Source of the DNA: Diprion similis
Taxonomy: Eukaryota > Arthropoda > Insecta > Hymenoptera > Diprionidae
DNA length: 64,000 nucleotides
Direction: 5' to 3'
Assembly (NCBI RefSeq): GCF_021155765.1
Contig: NC_060116.1
Location: 4,092,001 to 4,156,000 of the forward strand
Below the pieces are notes generated by a model. That model was not told where the DNA came from and made no database searches. It worked only from the letters and a program-made list of their open reading frames with translations. Made by a program: the position numbers and the translations under genes. Of this stretch, positions 1 through 14,619 are shown piece by piece (position 1 is the stretch's first letter; every line of letters starts with the position of its first letter).

Positions 1-81
1 TTTTTAAATATATTGATCCTTTAATAAATTTCAAATGTTTTTAAATGGTTTCGATTGATAATTAACGTTTCTTCAATGATC

Positions 82-2765
82 CTATATACATATAATTTTC
101 ATAAAAATCTTGATTTTTAAACTACATTTCAACCGAATCGGTCGACTCAATTCCGGGTATCCAGGATCAACAGGCAAATCGATTTTTCTACCTAAATTCA
201 CTTGGTTGATGCAACAAACCCTTTCTATGTGTATACAAGTACTGAATTACAGTACAAGATAAGCATATAACATGAACGTGATATTGAATCATGCAACAAA
301 TGGTCTGCAAAAATTGTATTACATTTTGAGAAACACAACTCACCTGCAAATTGGTTCTGGATTGTCGGATTCGGTAGGGGGATTAAGCAGGTTATTGTCA
401 TTAGCTCCAGACGACGTCGATCCCCTCGGCGATCTTGGTCCACCTTCAGCGTCACCGATCAGGACCTCGGTACGGCCATTTTGAAAGGGGCTACTCGCCC
501 TTCTCTCGCCGACTTTACTGCCCTGCGAAGGTGCCGGGTGTACCAATAGATTGTTTGACTCCTCGGGACAGCTCTGCTGTTTCTCTAACGACTCCTTTTT
601 CTCCTTCGTCGGCACGCCCGAGTTATCCTCCTTTTCCGTTGTCAGTTTATTCGACGCCGGTGCAGGGTTGGCCTGTACTTTGCTCGCTGCAACCTTTGGT
701 ACCGTCCCGTTGCTCAATTTCACCGGAAATTCAGTCGGTGGACACTCCCTGTGGCACAACAGAGTTTTTATGGTTTTAGGTTGATCAGGTTGAATGAGCA
801 TGTAATGTGATGATCCAAGAGAACGACGTGAACGTCAAAGTGTTTACTGTAATGCGTAGTGAAAGTTGTAAATTTTTATTATATGTCTTATTGTTAGTTC
901 GTGATTTTTGTTCAATATTGTGTAAATTAATAAAATTTAACAGAACTCTAACTTCGACTTCTGTAGTACTTTAAAGAACTATAAATTATATAACAATCTT
1001 GAATATAAGACTTCGGTAATTATCATTTACACGCGAATATGGAAATTTTTATACACCGTAGATTTTTGATTCGAACGTTATTTTGTAAATCAAATCAATT
1101 TCTAATAGTCGACCTGCACTTGTTAATCGTAAGTCAGAGTTACTTAATGCTTATAACGTATCTATAACTTGCTCACCTGTCTTTGACTGTTACGGTGATT
1201 TGATTACTCGCTATTTCAGCACGAGTGGTTATCGTACTAGAAGAAGCACCTCCGTCGTTTATCTGCGACGTGTTTTCATCCTGAATCATGTAAAGGTATA
1301 TGGATATATGGGTATAATGTGCATCGAAGGACGTGCATCTTGAGTAAGTAATTCGGTAAATCTCTAAAAACACAGCTGTCGTAGTAAGTTGTGTGACAGA
1401 AAACACAATTGAAATGGCCTGCAGGTACATATATATGTATAGATGTACTAATTTTCCATCCCATTTCTGAATAGTGCGGTAAAACGACGCTAGCGGTATG
1501 CGCTTATCTGAATTTCGCAACTTTGCAAACCAAGTTCTTTCTTGACGCATGCGCACTTGCCGATAACTTAATTTTACGCACGGACTTTACGCACCGCCAG
1601 TGACGTCATTCGGGTGAGTTCAACCTGAAGTTTGCACGTTTAGATTAGACATCACGAAGCCTGGCGTGCACCTCTGGACCTCTAGACCTCTAAACCTCTC
1701 GATTTCACCCACTTTTCGAAGTTGAAAGACAATAAAATATTCCTAAACCGCAGCTGCATATCATGTCGCTCGTAAGTATTATGGAAAAGCAAAATGACTG
1801 GGGTGAGTCAAGAATCAATACTTTTTCGCTTAGTTTGTTACAAGGTAGTCGCACATTGAGGATTTATAATATTCGGGAATTCGTAAACTGAACGAAAATT
1901 TTCCAGAATATACTGGTAAAAATACTCAAATTATAAATTTATTGAGATTACGTATCAATTTTTCATTTCTAGCTACTTTAAAAAATAGTTAAGAACTCGT
2001 AATAGATTCGTTCAATTTCATTCCACGATGGCCTGTATTGCTAAGAAAATAATTCGCTCTAGGATCCCATCTCATTAGAAGATTCCACTGAACTAATTTT
2101 GATAAAATAACAAAAAAAAAAAAAAGAAGTCTTACCGAATTTGTAAAGAAAGTAATTTTTCCAACAACATAAGTAATCGTGAAATGTAATTGAACGAATC
2201 TTCTGGATTTCTAATTCATCTCGAAGCCATTTGAAACGAAGCATCGATATTTCAGCGTTAGTTTTTTTTTTTTTTTTTTTTTTTTTATCTTTAAGTAAGC
2301 CGTAAGTGTTACGAATGTAGTACATGTAAAATTTCATAAACTCTCAATATTACGTAATGAAACGAATGAAAAGGTATGAAACTTCGACTCCCCAAACTCA
2401 TTGGCATCACCTCGAAGGTGCGGTAAGTTTTAATTTTAATTATTTTTTTTTTTTTTCGTTTTTTTTTCGCTCGAACACGTAGGGTGCATAGGTCACAACT
2501 TAGACTTCATGCGCACACAAATTGGCACCAGTCTTTTCTAGAAGAGATACGACCTAGTTGACGGTAAGTAGGCCAAAGATTTTCACGAGGGTTTTGCCTG
2601 AAGCTGGTCGTGCAGCAAAAGAAGAGATAAAGGGGATGAGAACGTGGGGTGAAGTAATTACGGAGTGAATAGAGGATGAAGAGGGAGTCTTGAGGACACC
2701 GGAAAGAAAGGGAGTGATGAATTCGCACCAAAGTAGCCTCGTTGGAATGGAGATGATGAATGAAA

Positions 2766-2796
<31 letters not shown>

Positions 2797-5700
2797 CGAG
2801 GTGAAGAAGAGTTGAATGAGCACGCGTTATACAATACGAGATGGTTTTCACAAAGATCAATCAATGATACCGAGAGTGCGAAAATTGCCTGGGCTATCAA
2901 GGTGACTTTCGTTATCATTTTAATATGTATTTCCCATTTTCCATCAGTCCCGTAAATAACATGAATACAGAGCATCGTGTAAAATCCTACAACACAAAAT
3001 GTTTTATATCAGATACAAATTTATTTTCAACTGTGTTCTACTTGCCACGAATAAAAAACTCGCGGTAATTTAAATAGACCAGCAGTTATATTGTCAACGA
3101 GTTTTCGTACTTATATAATAAAAATATATTTCACTCAAATTGAGTATTTTAAATTTATACTCGCCATTAGTGCAATGGAAACGAACAAACGGACGAACAA
3201 ATGCGGTTTATTATACACGGACATGATGGTGAAGGTATCCTGTTCATTATCCACTTTGTCATTCCTCTATTGTCCGAAACTACATACAACTATGTATATA
3301 CAGGGTATTTTTTTTTTTTTTTTTTTTTTGTGCTGAATTGCCACGCTAACGGTAAACTATTTATTCTCTGTTTTTTTTTTTGTTTTTTTTTTTTTGTGTT
3401 TTTTGTTCTAAATTCGCCAAATCTGACAATTTATTTGTATTAATTTTTATTCCAACTGGAGATAATATTACGTTACGATTGAAAAAGATATCGGGTGTAA
3501 AAAAATATATTCACCTTTTGGTGGAGAATAGCTTGTATATCTCGGGGCTGGATTCTTCTCAAAGCTGTCAGCCTCTGCAATCTCTCTCTTGCCCCTCTGG
3601 AAATGAAGTGAAAATACCGAATAAATATAAGGAAGAGAAATAAAAAGAGGAGTAAAATGATTAAAAAAGAATTAAATTCATTAGATGATCAACATATGAT
3701 ATTAAAAAATTACAAATAAGTTGGTTCACTTTTGCGTGACTCATATCGTAGTGTTGGATAGCTGATATAAGGTAACGTTAAGGTTCTCTTTTGGATTACC
3801 TTTCGACGGCGATGACCCAAGCATCCCTGATTCGTCCGGCATTCGGTCCATCCAACTCTTCTGCCAACAGACAGAGAAACACAGATTAAAAACAGAGACA
3901 TGATAGGCGAATATATTCAATGGGTAATAGATAAAATAATTCTGTACTGGAAGAGGGGGAAGTTCTTTGAAGTTTGCAAGACTTGATGAATGGTGACGTT
4001 TGTATAATGTTATCATTAAAAATAATTTTTCTAATTTGATAATGTATTAAATTCAAAACTTAGAAATTCTTCAAATGTGGGGAATTTCGATGTTTAGTAT
4101 ATATATAATTGTGAGGACGCTGCGAAACTGTTGTTTATTTATCTGAAAGTTTTAGTTTTTCACGTGATATATTACGTATTATTTACATAATAATGAATCT
4201 ATATTTATTTGCTTGTGTGCAACTTTTCAAAATTGAATTACACGGGAACGATATTTGAAGTCTGTGTGAAATGATTGAGAAATATGTTTTTTATTACTCG
4301 TTCAACACAGCTATAGTAACTAATTATATGATAATTTACTTTTCTTTTTTTTTATAATTCATTTTTTCACACATCTACGATTTATAAAGTTGAAATTTTT
4401 TGCAATTAACAACTCTTTTCGTATAATAATATTTCAATGTTCCGGAATGTATCCAAATGATTATTCTCATATTATTGAATTGCTTTATACAAATTGCAAA
4501 TCCCAGGAAAAAAACTCGTAAATTTTCGTAAACAATAGTACAAGTGTTAATTGATGGAAACGAATCTCGCAGGTGATACTGGCATTTATTTTTATCTGAA
4601 GCCGATTGTAGAATTTCAAAAAATATTGTGTAAAAATATCTACAGGGGGGTTTATTTTGAGCACAATTTCTAGCCTGACTATCTCTATTATAGACGTCTT
4701 CAAAATCGTGTGGTAAGTTTAAATTCTGGCTCTTGAAGACCTAAAAAATTCTAACATTTGGAATCTGGCCTTCCAATTGTTTTTTCGAACAATCGGTAAA
4801 TCGATTTTTTCAATTAATCATTTTTTCTGCTACAATCAATTATTATTAAAAAACCAATTATTCGTAGTCTGCGTTAATCGATTAATATCTGAGCCCTGAT
4901 TAATTCAGTAATATCAAACAAGCATTACGCGTGTGTTCTTGAAATAATCGATAATAATCGATCGCGTGATAATTCTCATAACCATAACCTACAACAATTC
5001 CTGCCATATAAACGCAGCATTCAATTAAGGATATTTTCCTGAAAAGTTTCCCGATGACATTACATCACGTGGTTATATAGAGTGAATTCCTAAAGACTGC
5101 ATGATCGTCATTTACTAAAATTTAAACTCACACGCTACAATCCTAGAGCGGCTATTTGCCAGGAGAACCAACTCTCTCTAACCTCAAAGATTGTAGCGCA
5201 TGCGCATTAAACTTTATCAGACGACGGACCGTACGGTCGTTATAGATTCTCTCAGTCTCTGTAAGGAATATGTATAGAATACTTGAGTATACAAAGACCT
5301 ATATCGCTGATCGCACAATCAACGCCATCGTCAAAGTCTGGATCTTCGTCGATGAATCTAATCGCCGAGAGATCGAAGTGTTTTTTCATTCCAAAATCCT
5401 CCTCACTATCGTCCATATCGTTTATACACGCACTCGTTATGCATAATTCATCTTCGCAATTTGCCTCGAAGGTATCAATTATAGTCGAGTCACTATTGTG
5501 TCTCGATCGTTTGCTGCATCCGCACCACATATCGCGTTAGAGATGAATAATCGACAGTTTTTCCTTTTTATGCAATGCGGAGCGAAAACCAAGCGAGTAT
5601 AAAAAAACCGTCTACAAAAGTATGTCGCGTTTCTTATTGAATCGACATAACTGCCCGGGACAAAAAAAAATAATTTCGATCTACGTGTATAAATTTTTTA

Positions 5701-8700
5701 TATCAATCACGATTAAATTTTATCTATGTAAATCTAAATTTTTGAGAATCGTAGATCTACCGAGATTTCACACCAAAATTGATACATAATTTAACTGTAT
5801 AAAATTATATATGAACGATTTTTAAGATTCTATTACATTTAGGAAAATCTAATGTACGTAGATCTATTTCAAAATTTAGATCTAACACGTAAGATCTATG
5901 TAGATATAAAATATTTTTTTTCCCGAGTGATCAGGATCACTCTTTTCACCTCCTTACGAAACTCACGGTAACTTGTAAATTTCTCAATTTAAAAAAAAAA
6001 AAATACTTTTCTTCATCCCTGAATGACGTTTTCAAAGCAAATAATTGTTTTCTATTTCAAAAGCAGAGGAGTTGAAAAAACGTGAAAGAATTTCAACGAT
6101 AAAACAAGTTCAAATAATTTTGAAAAACTTCATCAAAATTTATGTATAATAAACCTACTATCCAGTTAATAATACATCAAATCAAGTTATTGTTTCTTTT
6201 TTTCAATTTGAATTAAATACAAGGCTGACGTGCAGCAGCTTCACGGTAAAGTAACTCTCGACTTGAGGAATATCGCATAGTTAATGCGTCAAAGAATGTC
6301 AAGGATTCCGATTGACGAAAGAAACAAAGAGAGAAGAAGCAACAAAAGAGAATGGAATAAGAAAAGTGTTAACAAAGAAGGTAAAAAAACGATGTACGCA
6401 AATCTCTCGAATGTGCAGTGTATTGATCGCGATGGTGTTGTAGCAAAAAAACAAAACGTTTCAAATATCCTTCGTTCTGTGCCATATTCATGATGGTTAC
6501 GCACGTACGCGAATAGATAAGCGTCGCCTGCAGTTATACCAAATGATAAATCATGCGCAAAGCCGACTTGTCGGTATGCAAAATACATCAAGACACTGAC
6601 TGCACTTCGCCCATTGCATACAGAAAATAGCCACGTATCTACGAATTTGCACTAGTAATTAGTATGCTAAAAGCATATTTTTTCAGCATACAATACAATA
6701 TTCTAGAGACAGAGTCCTATTTTACTGTCTCAAAGCAACGATCGTCCATCGACGTTTTTTACTTTCAATTTATTCCCTAAATTTGATGCAATTGTCGAGG
6801 CTGGTTGACCAAAAATCCTTAATTTATCTTCATTTTATTACAGAACAGTCGAACATTGAAATTGTATGAAATAAAAAGGAAATTCTGAAATTATACACGA
6901 AGTTTTAGATTCAATGCTTCGTTTCTAATGGCATCGAAATTGATCAAAATTCAGAAGAATATTTTCTTTAAACTCGCGAAAACGGATTTTATTTTTTCCT
7001 AGTAGTCAACTCGGTTAAAATTGTTGAGAAATAACAAATGACGGTAAAAAAGTGTTTCATTGAATCTATACGAAATAGTCTGCTGGTGAAATTAAATCAA
7101 TGAATTAGATTTTCAACTATTCTGAAGCGTTTTGAAGTGAATAATCGACTGCGTCTGAGCCTTCGTTTATAATTCTAGTATTTTCAAATTTTATGTAGTT
7201 AAAAAGATGTTCGTTGAATATTAAACGCATGATTGTCTCGTAATGAAAATAATAAATGGTATCGATTTTTGGTCGACAAACCTCGTTAACTGCATTCCGA
7301 TAATAACAGAATTTTCGTAACTTTCTCCCCCAGAATTTCAAGCACTATCAAGTAAATTTAAAAGTCCGAGGTTGTGCTGTTCGAGAATAAGTTTAATTAA
7401 TTATCACCGATATAAACTATCGACAAAAACAAATATGCATCCAGCAGCGAGGTAGATTTCAAATCTCAGACTCCCGTGTATTACGAAAGTCGAACCGATC
7501 CTTTCAAAAACCAAAATCCAGTAACTAGCTTGAAGGAGGCTTGTAATGGTCGATTTCTTCCGTATGTCCGCGTGCATGGGCACTAAAATCGGTAAATGTA
7601 CACGTTCGCGGGGCGCGCAGAGAAAGAACTGCCGCAAAGGCGTCATTCGTTTATATTTGGATCATAGTAGAATCCTAAATAAACTCGCGGGTAGTCAGTG
7701 TACAGACTGCGGGATAGTCGGGGAGGTTCAACGCACTTTGACTATCGGACCTTTAAGTACGAGTCTTGCAGTGCCGAGTCGCCAGCCTCCATGTTGGATG
7801 GTTGGATGCATGGATCGGTGCAAGAATATCGGATGGTCAATATGAAATAAGTAAGCAATTCACACACCGATAGTCAAAGCAAAAGTCGCCACTTGAGGCC
7901 GAGACACTGAAGGCGAGAGGCTAAGCTTTGGGACCAGGATGCAAGAGGGTGGGTTGAGCCCCTAGACGTGCTTCAAGTACCTGCGATCGAGGTTGCGAGG
8001 TTGCGTTTGTTCGGCGGAAAATAGTTTTTTTCGAATTTATATGGACAGCATGACGTTATATTCATGAAGTCACGTCAATTTTGGATAATCCTGAATTCAT
8101 GATTCAGCGTATAAGGGGTCAGTTATTAATTAAGTAAAGGTCCCAAGGGGGAGGGAGGGTCTAAAAATCTATACATGACTATATCTTGGTGGAAAGAGGG
8201 GCAATTCTATTGAGACAAAATGTCGATAGAGCAATGTCTGAGAAAATAGAAATTGTGTAAAAAATTAAAAGGCAGTTTGAAAAACTACGAAACAATTTCT
8301 ATTTAGACGTTCCACAAACTAGGAAGATCTGTTTTGTAATTTTTTATATACAGTTTCATTTATATATTGTTATTGTAAGAATTTTTATTTCATAAAATTC
8401 ATTTCATTTTTAAAATCGTGAATGTGTTCATATTTAAATACTTTAAAGGTTATAAATGAAAATTTGGATGAGTCCAAGAAATCTTATGTGTTCTTACATG
8501 AGGGTAGAGGGGGTTAAAAAGCCTAAAATCGTCGTTACGTAATTAATGAATCATCTAAAGAAAACAATTTTAAAAGAGTCCTACGATTATTGTACTTCTT
8601 TAGTAGAATCGTATTGTCCAATCTTGATGGATCAGAGTCAACTTTTTTCATGACTGGATGTTCTACGAATACCTCGAAATGAATTTCGAGTATAATCGAT

Positions 8701-11017
8701 AGATTTTTTCAAAAAATCAAACAACTTTATTGATCCTATAGAATAAATTCTTCTCGTGTGCAGCGCTTTTGTGGTGAATTAAGTTTAATTGCAAAAAAAA
8801 TTATCTGTGGAAGTTGATCAAAAAGAGCAAATTATTACTAACTTGATTAATTTTCCCAAATATTACTATACAAATTAGCTGCAGTGATATAAACCAGAAT
8901 TTTTTCATTTTTTTTTTTTTGTTAAGGTAAAATAAATGGGAAGAATTTTAGTTGTTTAGAGAAAATCCTATGTAAGATTAAAATTAATAGGATACTCTAT
9001 AGTAAATTTTTACCGACCGAGTAAAATTTCAGTTTCTTTGACTATCGTCAAAGCCTACCCAGAACAGTTGTAAAAAGCTCGTAGTCAACGCAATGCTACA
9101 CACATTGCTGAAGAAAACTGTCCAGAAATTTTTTTATTCATTCCAAAATAAGGCCAGAAAATATATTCCTTCAATGATCGGTGATTCGATTATGAGAATA
9201 AATTTTTGGCCATATTGTTGGATGAAAAAAAAAACTTTTTTTGAAATTTTATCTTCTGTAATACATGTAAAATTATGCAGACTATCTCATTTTAACATCA
9301 ATGATGCATAGGGCCTTGATAATAGTGAAAATAAGTAAAATTTAATGCGATCCATAAAAAGGAATGTTTACCAAAATGAAAGATTGACACGTTTTACGAA
9401 ATTTTACGTGTTTTGATGTTTGTGCAATTTTATTGCGAACAATCAGCTGTTGATTTTTTTTTTCCATGGCCAGATTGCTCAGTTAGACCATATGTTTCCA
9501 TTCCAATACATTTGATAGTTGATATCGCTTTGTATACCCAAGAGAAACGATGTATTTCAATGCAAACAGTGTGTACTGATAAACAGAAATCTGTAGGGAT
9601 TCGACTATTGGAATTTGGCAGAAACTGTTTGTCCATTAACGGTAAAAATACATTGCATGGGTATTTAAAAATATTTTCATAAAATTGAAAGAAAAATTTA
9701 GTGTAGATTTGTTTCACGAAAATAAAAATAAAATTCACAAATATTCAAACTCAATAATTGAAAACCGATTTCCCCAATTTCAATGGTGAACAAAATTTCA
9801 CGGCTTGTTAAACCAATTCCATAATCGATTTCAAAGATGACTATATGTAATAGGAATTTGCTTGGTCATCTGATTTCATTAACTCTCCTAACGACAATAT
9901 ACGAAACTTGATTTTTCTAGATTTGAAACAAAACAATTCATGAGTAAAATAAATGAAACATTTTTTCCCTTTCAATGTTCATTCGAATACAATAGAAATT
10001 ATATTCAGTTACAAGAAATAAATTAAATACACGTATTAACCGAATGCAATTACCAAAAAAAAAGAAATAAAATAAAAGACAAAAAAACAATTTCCCCGTT
10101 ATTTAAATTTTTCCAAGCATACTATTCCGTCACGTATTACAAATTCCTATACGATTCCTCCTCTCTGGTATATAAATTAATGATATTATGATAATGAAAT
10201 GTTACAAGCACTATTGGACGTACATATAATAAGAAAAAGAAGATCGAATTATAGGCGTATAACGTGAATGATATGTAAAACCGATACTCGCAGCACAGCT
10301 GTACGTATAACCTTTTTAGTTTAGTTCGATCAAACACGTGGATCGCGACATAAGGCTTGCATAGAGAGCACAGGTGTATACCCACTACAGTCTCTGTGTT
10401 GCATAACGATTGATCCAGGAGCTCACTGGTTTGGCAACTCGTAATATTTGCTGATAGTAATAAAAATGAGTATAGTTTTATGATTATTATTATTATTATT
10501 ATTATTATTATTGTTACTGTTATTATAATAAATATATTATTATTACAACCGCGATTGGTGTTATTCTATTTTTTCGCATTTAAATTACGACAGCGCATAC
10601 CGGAGTTCCTCCGGTTATAAAAATTTCGTAATAATTCATTAAACGTACGACGTGAAATGACGTGACGTACGTGAAACTGATTGTTCCAATGTCCTCATTA
10701 CGGTTCCATATCATATGTTATACATTTTCACCGCGGTATGTATAACGCAAATACGTCATTCTATTTAACGGTTCGCAACTCTACATGCTACGTATACTGC
10801 GCACAGAGAGTATGAATACAATAGATAATAACCGGTGTACGTATCATCACCGCGTACCTCTGGATCTGACGATATTTCTAAGTTATTGATAATAAAAAAA
10901 AATAACCTAAAACCATAAGAAATAAAAATTTTGAATGAAAATATAGTACGAGTGATAGTTTAACGTCGATCATAATTAAATGAAATTTTTCATGAACAAA
11001 AAAATTACACCTGTAAT

Positions 11018-11051
<34 letters not shown>

Positions 11052-14000
11052 CTCCCCCTCGAAAAATGAACCCGAATTATATGCAGTTTTTTTAGAACCT
11101 GGATCAATATTTCACCTCGCTGGGCGTATACATATAATATTAAAATCTGTACCGTGATGGAATGGAATTTTTCATGGTTCCGCATTCTTGCATGAAATGT
11201 TCTATATATATATATCTGAAACTAATCGTCACTTTGATTTCAGGTTCTTTTTTTTGTAATAATACACTATACCTAAGCTTAACGTGTTATACGGATTCTC
11301 AATCACGTAAAAAGTAAATAATTTACTTGAACCTATTTCAATTGGATACTGCCTGAAGTGTTAAAAAGTAATTTGAAACCTAAATTTGCGATGGAAATGA
11401 AAATTTTTTCACTGGCCAATTTAGCTGAAATCTAATCATTAATATTCGGTTGAATTTGATTGATTATCACACACTTTTTACTCTCTTTTATATATTCAAA
11501 GCTGTGGTGACGTCAGTTCGAAAATCTAATATCTTACATAAAAAAGAGACGTCGATCAAATAATACAAGGTAAACAACTCGTTACGAAAAAGAAACCGTC
11601 AATACTGTTTCAAAATACATAATTAGTCGTATTTTCAACGTATTCCTGAATTTCGAACGAGTAAGCCAAGAATTGTTTTTACAAGAAAAGTTTAGTTCCG
11701 GCATTTTTGATTTTTTTTTTTTTCTTCTTTTTACGCTAAGAAACATCTATTTCATACTAATTTTCGAAAATTCATAATAAGCCAAGAATTTGAAAATTCA
11801 GAGTAAGTAGGTAACTAATTTTCCAAAATTCATACATAAAAAGTAATTTACCGTTACTTCTAAGAAATTACTTCAAAAAGTTAGAAAAACAAAAAAAAAA
11901 ACAAAAAAACAAGGCACGAGATATTCCGAAAGTTGGGAAAGAATCTGCAACTGCACGTGGACCAAAGTCTGTTGATTATTTGTCGAAGAACCGTTCATAT
12001 TTACATATACATATAAGTATATATATATATACGATAGTACAGCCGTCTATTCTCACATTTTTCTTTATTTTTTCGCTTCGTCACTCGCAATTAGAATAAC
12101 TTATCGTTTAGCGTTTCCGACAGCGTCGCGACGTGAGGCCCGAAAAAAGTGGTGTGAAAAGGCAAAGCGTATACGAGAATAAATCGAATGAAACAACATC
12201 AATACTATACGTAAGAAAGAGAATCTTGAACAAAGTAGAATAACACAAACTAATTTGAAAAAATTTTTCATAATTATAAAGTTGAAAATGCTTAAAATCG
12301 TATTTTCTTCACCATAGAGACCTCCAGAAATCATCTTGAGAAAGGTTTTACGAATAGTTATCTGAAGAGTGAGTAAAAAATGGATTTGTGCAGAAAATTT
12401 ATGGAAATCTGACCAGCAAACACGACGAGCCTTGCAAAAGCATTAAAATTCGATGAAAAACACAAAAACACACACCTCAACTCTGGGATAGTCCCCGTTT
12501 TGTGATCGAAGTTTCTTATGGAAATAGCATGGGAAAAACTTGTTTCATCGGTATATATTTTCTTACGAGAGTAATAATATTTAAAAAAAAATCTGTAACT
12601 AAGAGGTTTTAGTGAGCATTAGTACTGCTATCTGTAAAAAAATTTACATCACGATACCAGCAAAATCTAGACGAATTGCACTACATCTAAATAAAAAAAA
12701 GTCTGATTTCTAGAATATGGAATTCGTCGAGATTGCGTGATATGATTATGTGAATTTTTTCCCAGACAGTAGCACTAATGACGACTAAAATCTCACAGTT
12801 AGAAATTTTTCTTAACATTATTACTTTTACAATAAAATATATACTGAGAAAAAAAAGTTTTTCCATGTTATTTCCATAAGAAACTTCGACCACAAAGCGG
12901 ACCATCTTAGAGTTGAGGTAAAAATTTGAAAAAATTAGGTAATTGTTTTTTAATTATTTCAAGTTGATTTAGGGGATGGGGAGGCAAAAACTTGTCAACA
13001 CCCTAAACAAGGGACGCCCTAGTGTACATGCACTGATTATTTTCAGTGATATACTTGAATTTCCACTGATTCAAATTTAGAGAGTGTAATAAAAAAATCG
13101 AAAGATAAATCTAATAAATCGACGATTCTCACCGAAAATCAGTCTTTACTTGATCCACGTGGGTTTGGAAATTTTTCCGGAGTTCTTTACCTTCTCGAAT
13201 TGCTATTTATTATATTATAAATTATTTTTTCAACCCATCGGCTGGAAGTCGTGATGCCGGACGTTGGACGGCAGACATATTTTGTTGCGTCGCGTCTCGT
13301 GTAGAACCGCTCGTGTGGGGAAACCAGTTTTCTAACTGTATTCAATCGCGTATACTGTATATATTGCAATGGAACGTTACAAACGTACGTCGGACGCGCG
13401 GAAGAACGTGCGAGCATAATACACACCCCTGGTGAAAATTTTTAGTCCTTCGAATTTTCATAGAAATTGTAAAATTTTTTTATTATTTCTTACGGAATTG
13501 TATACATGCGTATTTTATCGTAAAGAATTGTTAATTTAGTTTGAAAATAGTACTAGCTTGTAGATTTTTTCCTGAAAAAATACAAATTTTCACAAAAATA
13601 TTTTTATGAAAAACTATGGATATTTACTATTTTGAACGGAAAACAACTTTTTTCTAACAAATTGTACGAAATCTTACAATTTCCCTAAAAATTCGTTACA
13701 AATTGGAGAAATTATTTTCCTGAGTACATCTCGACTCATTATTTTCCCCATTTCGTCTTCCTACTTTCTTCGGTTTCTTCCGGTTCGCGAATGCACCTAA
13801 TTTTTTATCATTCTCTCATTTCTTATACTTACTAGAGCTGCTTAGTTTTTCTGTCTAATTTTTCGTAACGATTTGTTAATTTTCTTTAAAAATTCTAGTG
13901 GTTTGTAGATTTTTTACTAAAAAATGACAAATTTACAAATGAAAATCTACAATTTTTCACGAGAAACTATGCGTGTATACAATTTTGTACGAAAACAATT

Positions 14001-14580
14001 TGTTATAAAAATTGTAAGAAATGTCCAAATTTCTCTGAAAATTCGTAGGAAATTGTAGAAATTATTTTTATTTATTTCCGAATTTCGTACAAATTGTTCT
14101 AGATATACTGACTATCCGGATTCGAAGTTTTTATAACTGACTGATTCGAGTAATTTGGATATCCGAATGTCCGGTGTAAGCTCAAGTGCGTGTAATGTAA
14201 TTTAGGAAAAACTTGATAACTTGAATTTTCACCCGAAAACTATGCTACAATTTCAACTATTGTCGCCATTTTTCCTGACGATGAGATCGCTTCCTTTGGG
14301 ACTGATTGGCTTGCAGTGTGAGACTGATTTTTGATGAAAACCTTGGGTCAAATATAAAAAAAATCCTCAGTATGCGATTCAGCTTTGATAAAACGAGAAA
14401 GTAGAAATTATTTTTAAGGAAGTCTAGAATCAAATGTCGTTGATACAAACATCTTGGATTCAACCTTGACGAAACTCGTTTACAGTTGATCTGTTATCAA
14501 CATGATAACTGATATTAAACCTTGCCCTAAAGACGAGATATTTTCCATTTAAATTGCATGGGAATTTGCCACTTTTTACA

Positions 14581-14619
<39 letters not shown>

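Noticed and set aside
2507-2975. Overlapping minus-strand frames around the (TA)n tract.
   Set aside because: The repeated Tyr-Ile runs come from the microsatellite and no coding features lie outside it.
6284-6591. Overlapping plus (Arg/Lys/Asn-rich) and minus (Leu/Phe-rich) frames.
   Set aside because: Mirror-image composition of a purine-rich strand; no splice signals or recognisable motif.
7546-7845. Plus-strand frame of 99 codons with several Cys.
   Set aside because: No zinc-finger spacing or known family; the region has locally higher GC, which lengthens chance frames.
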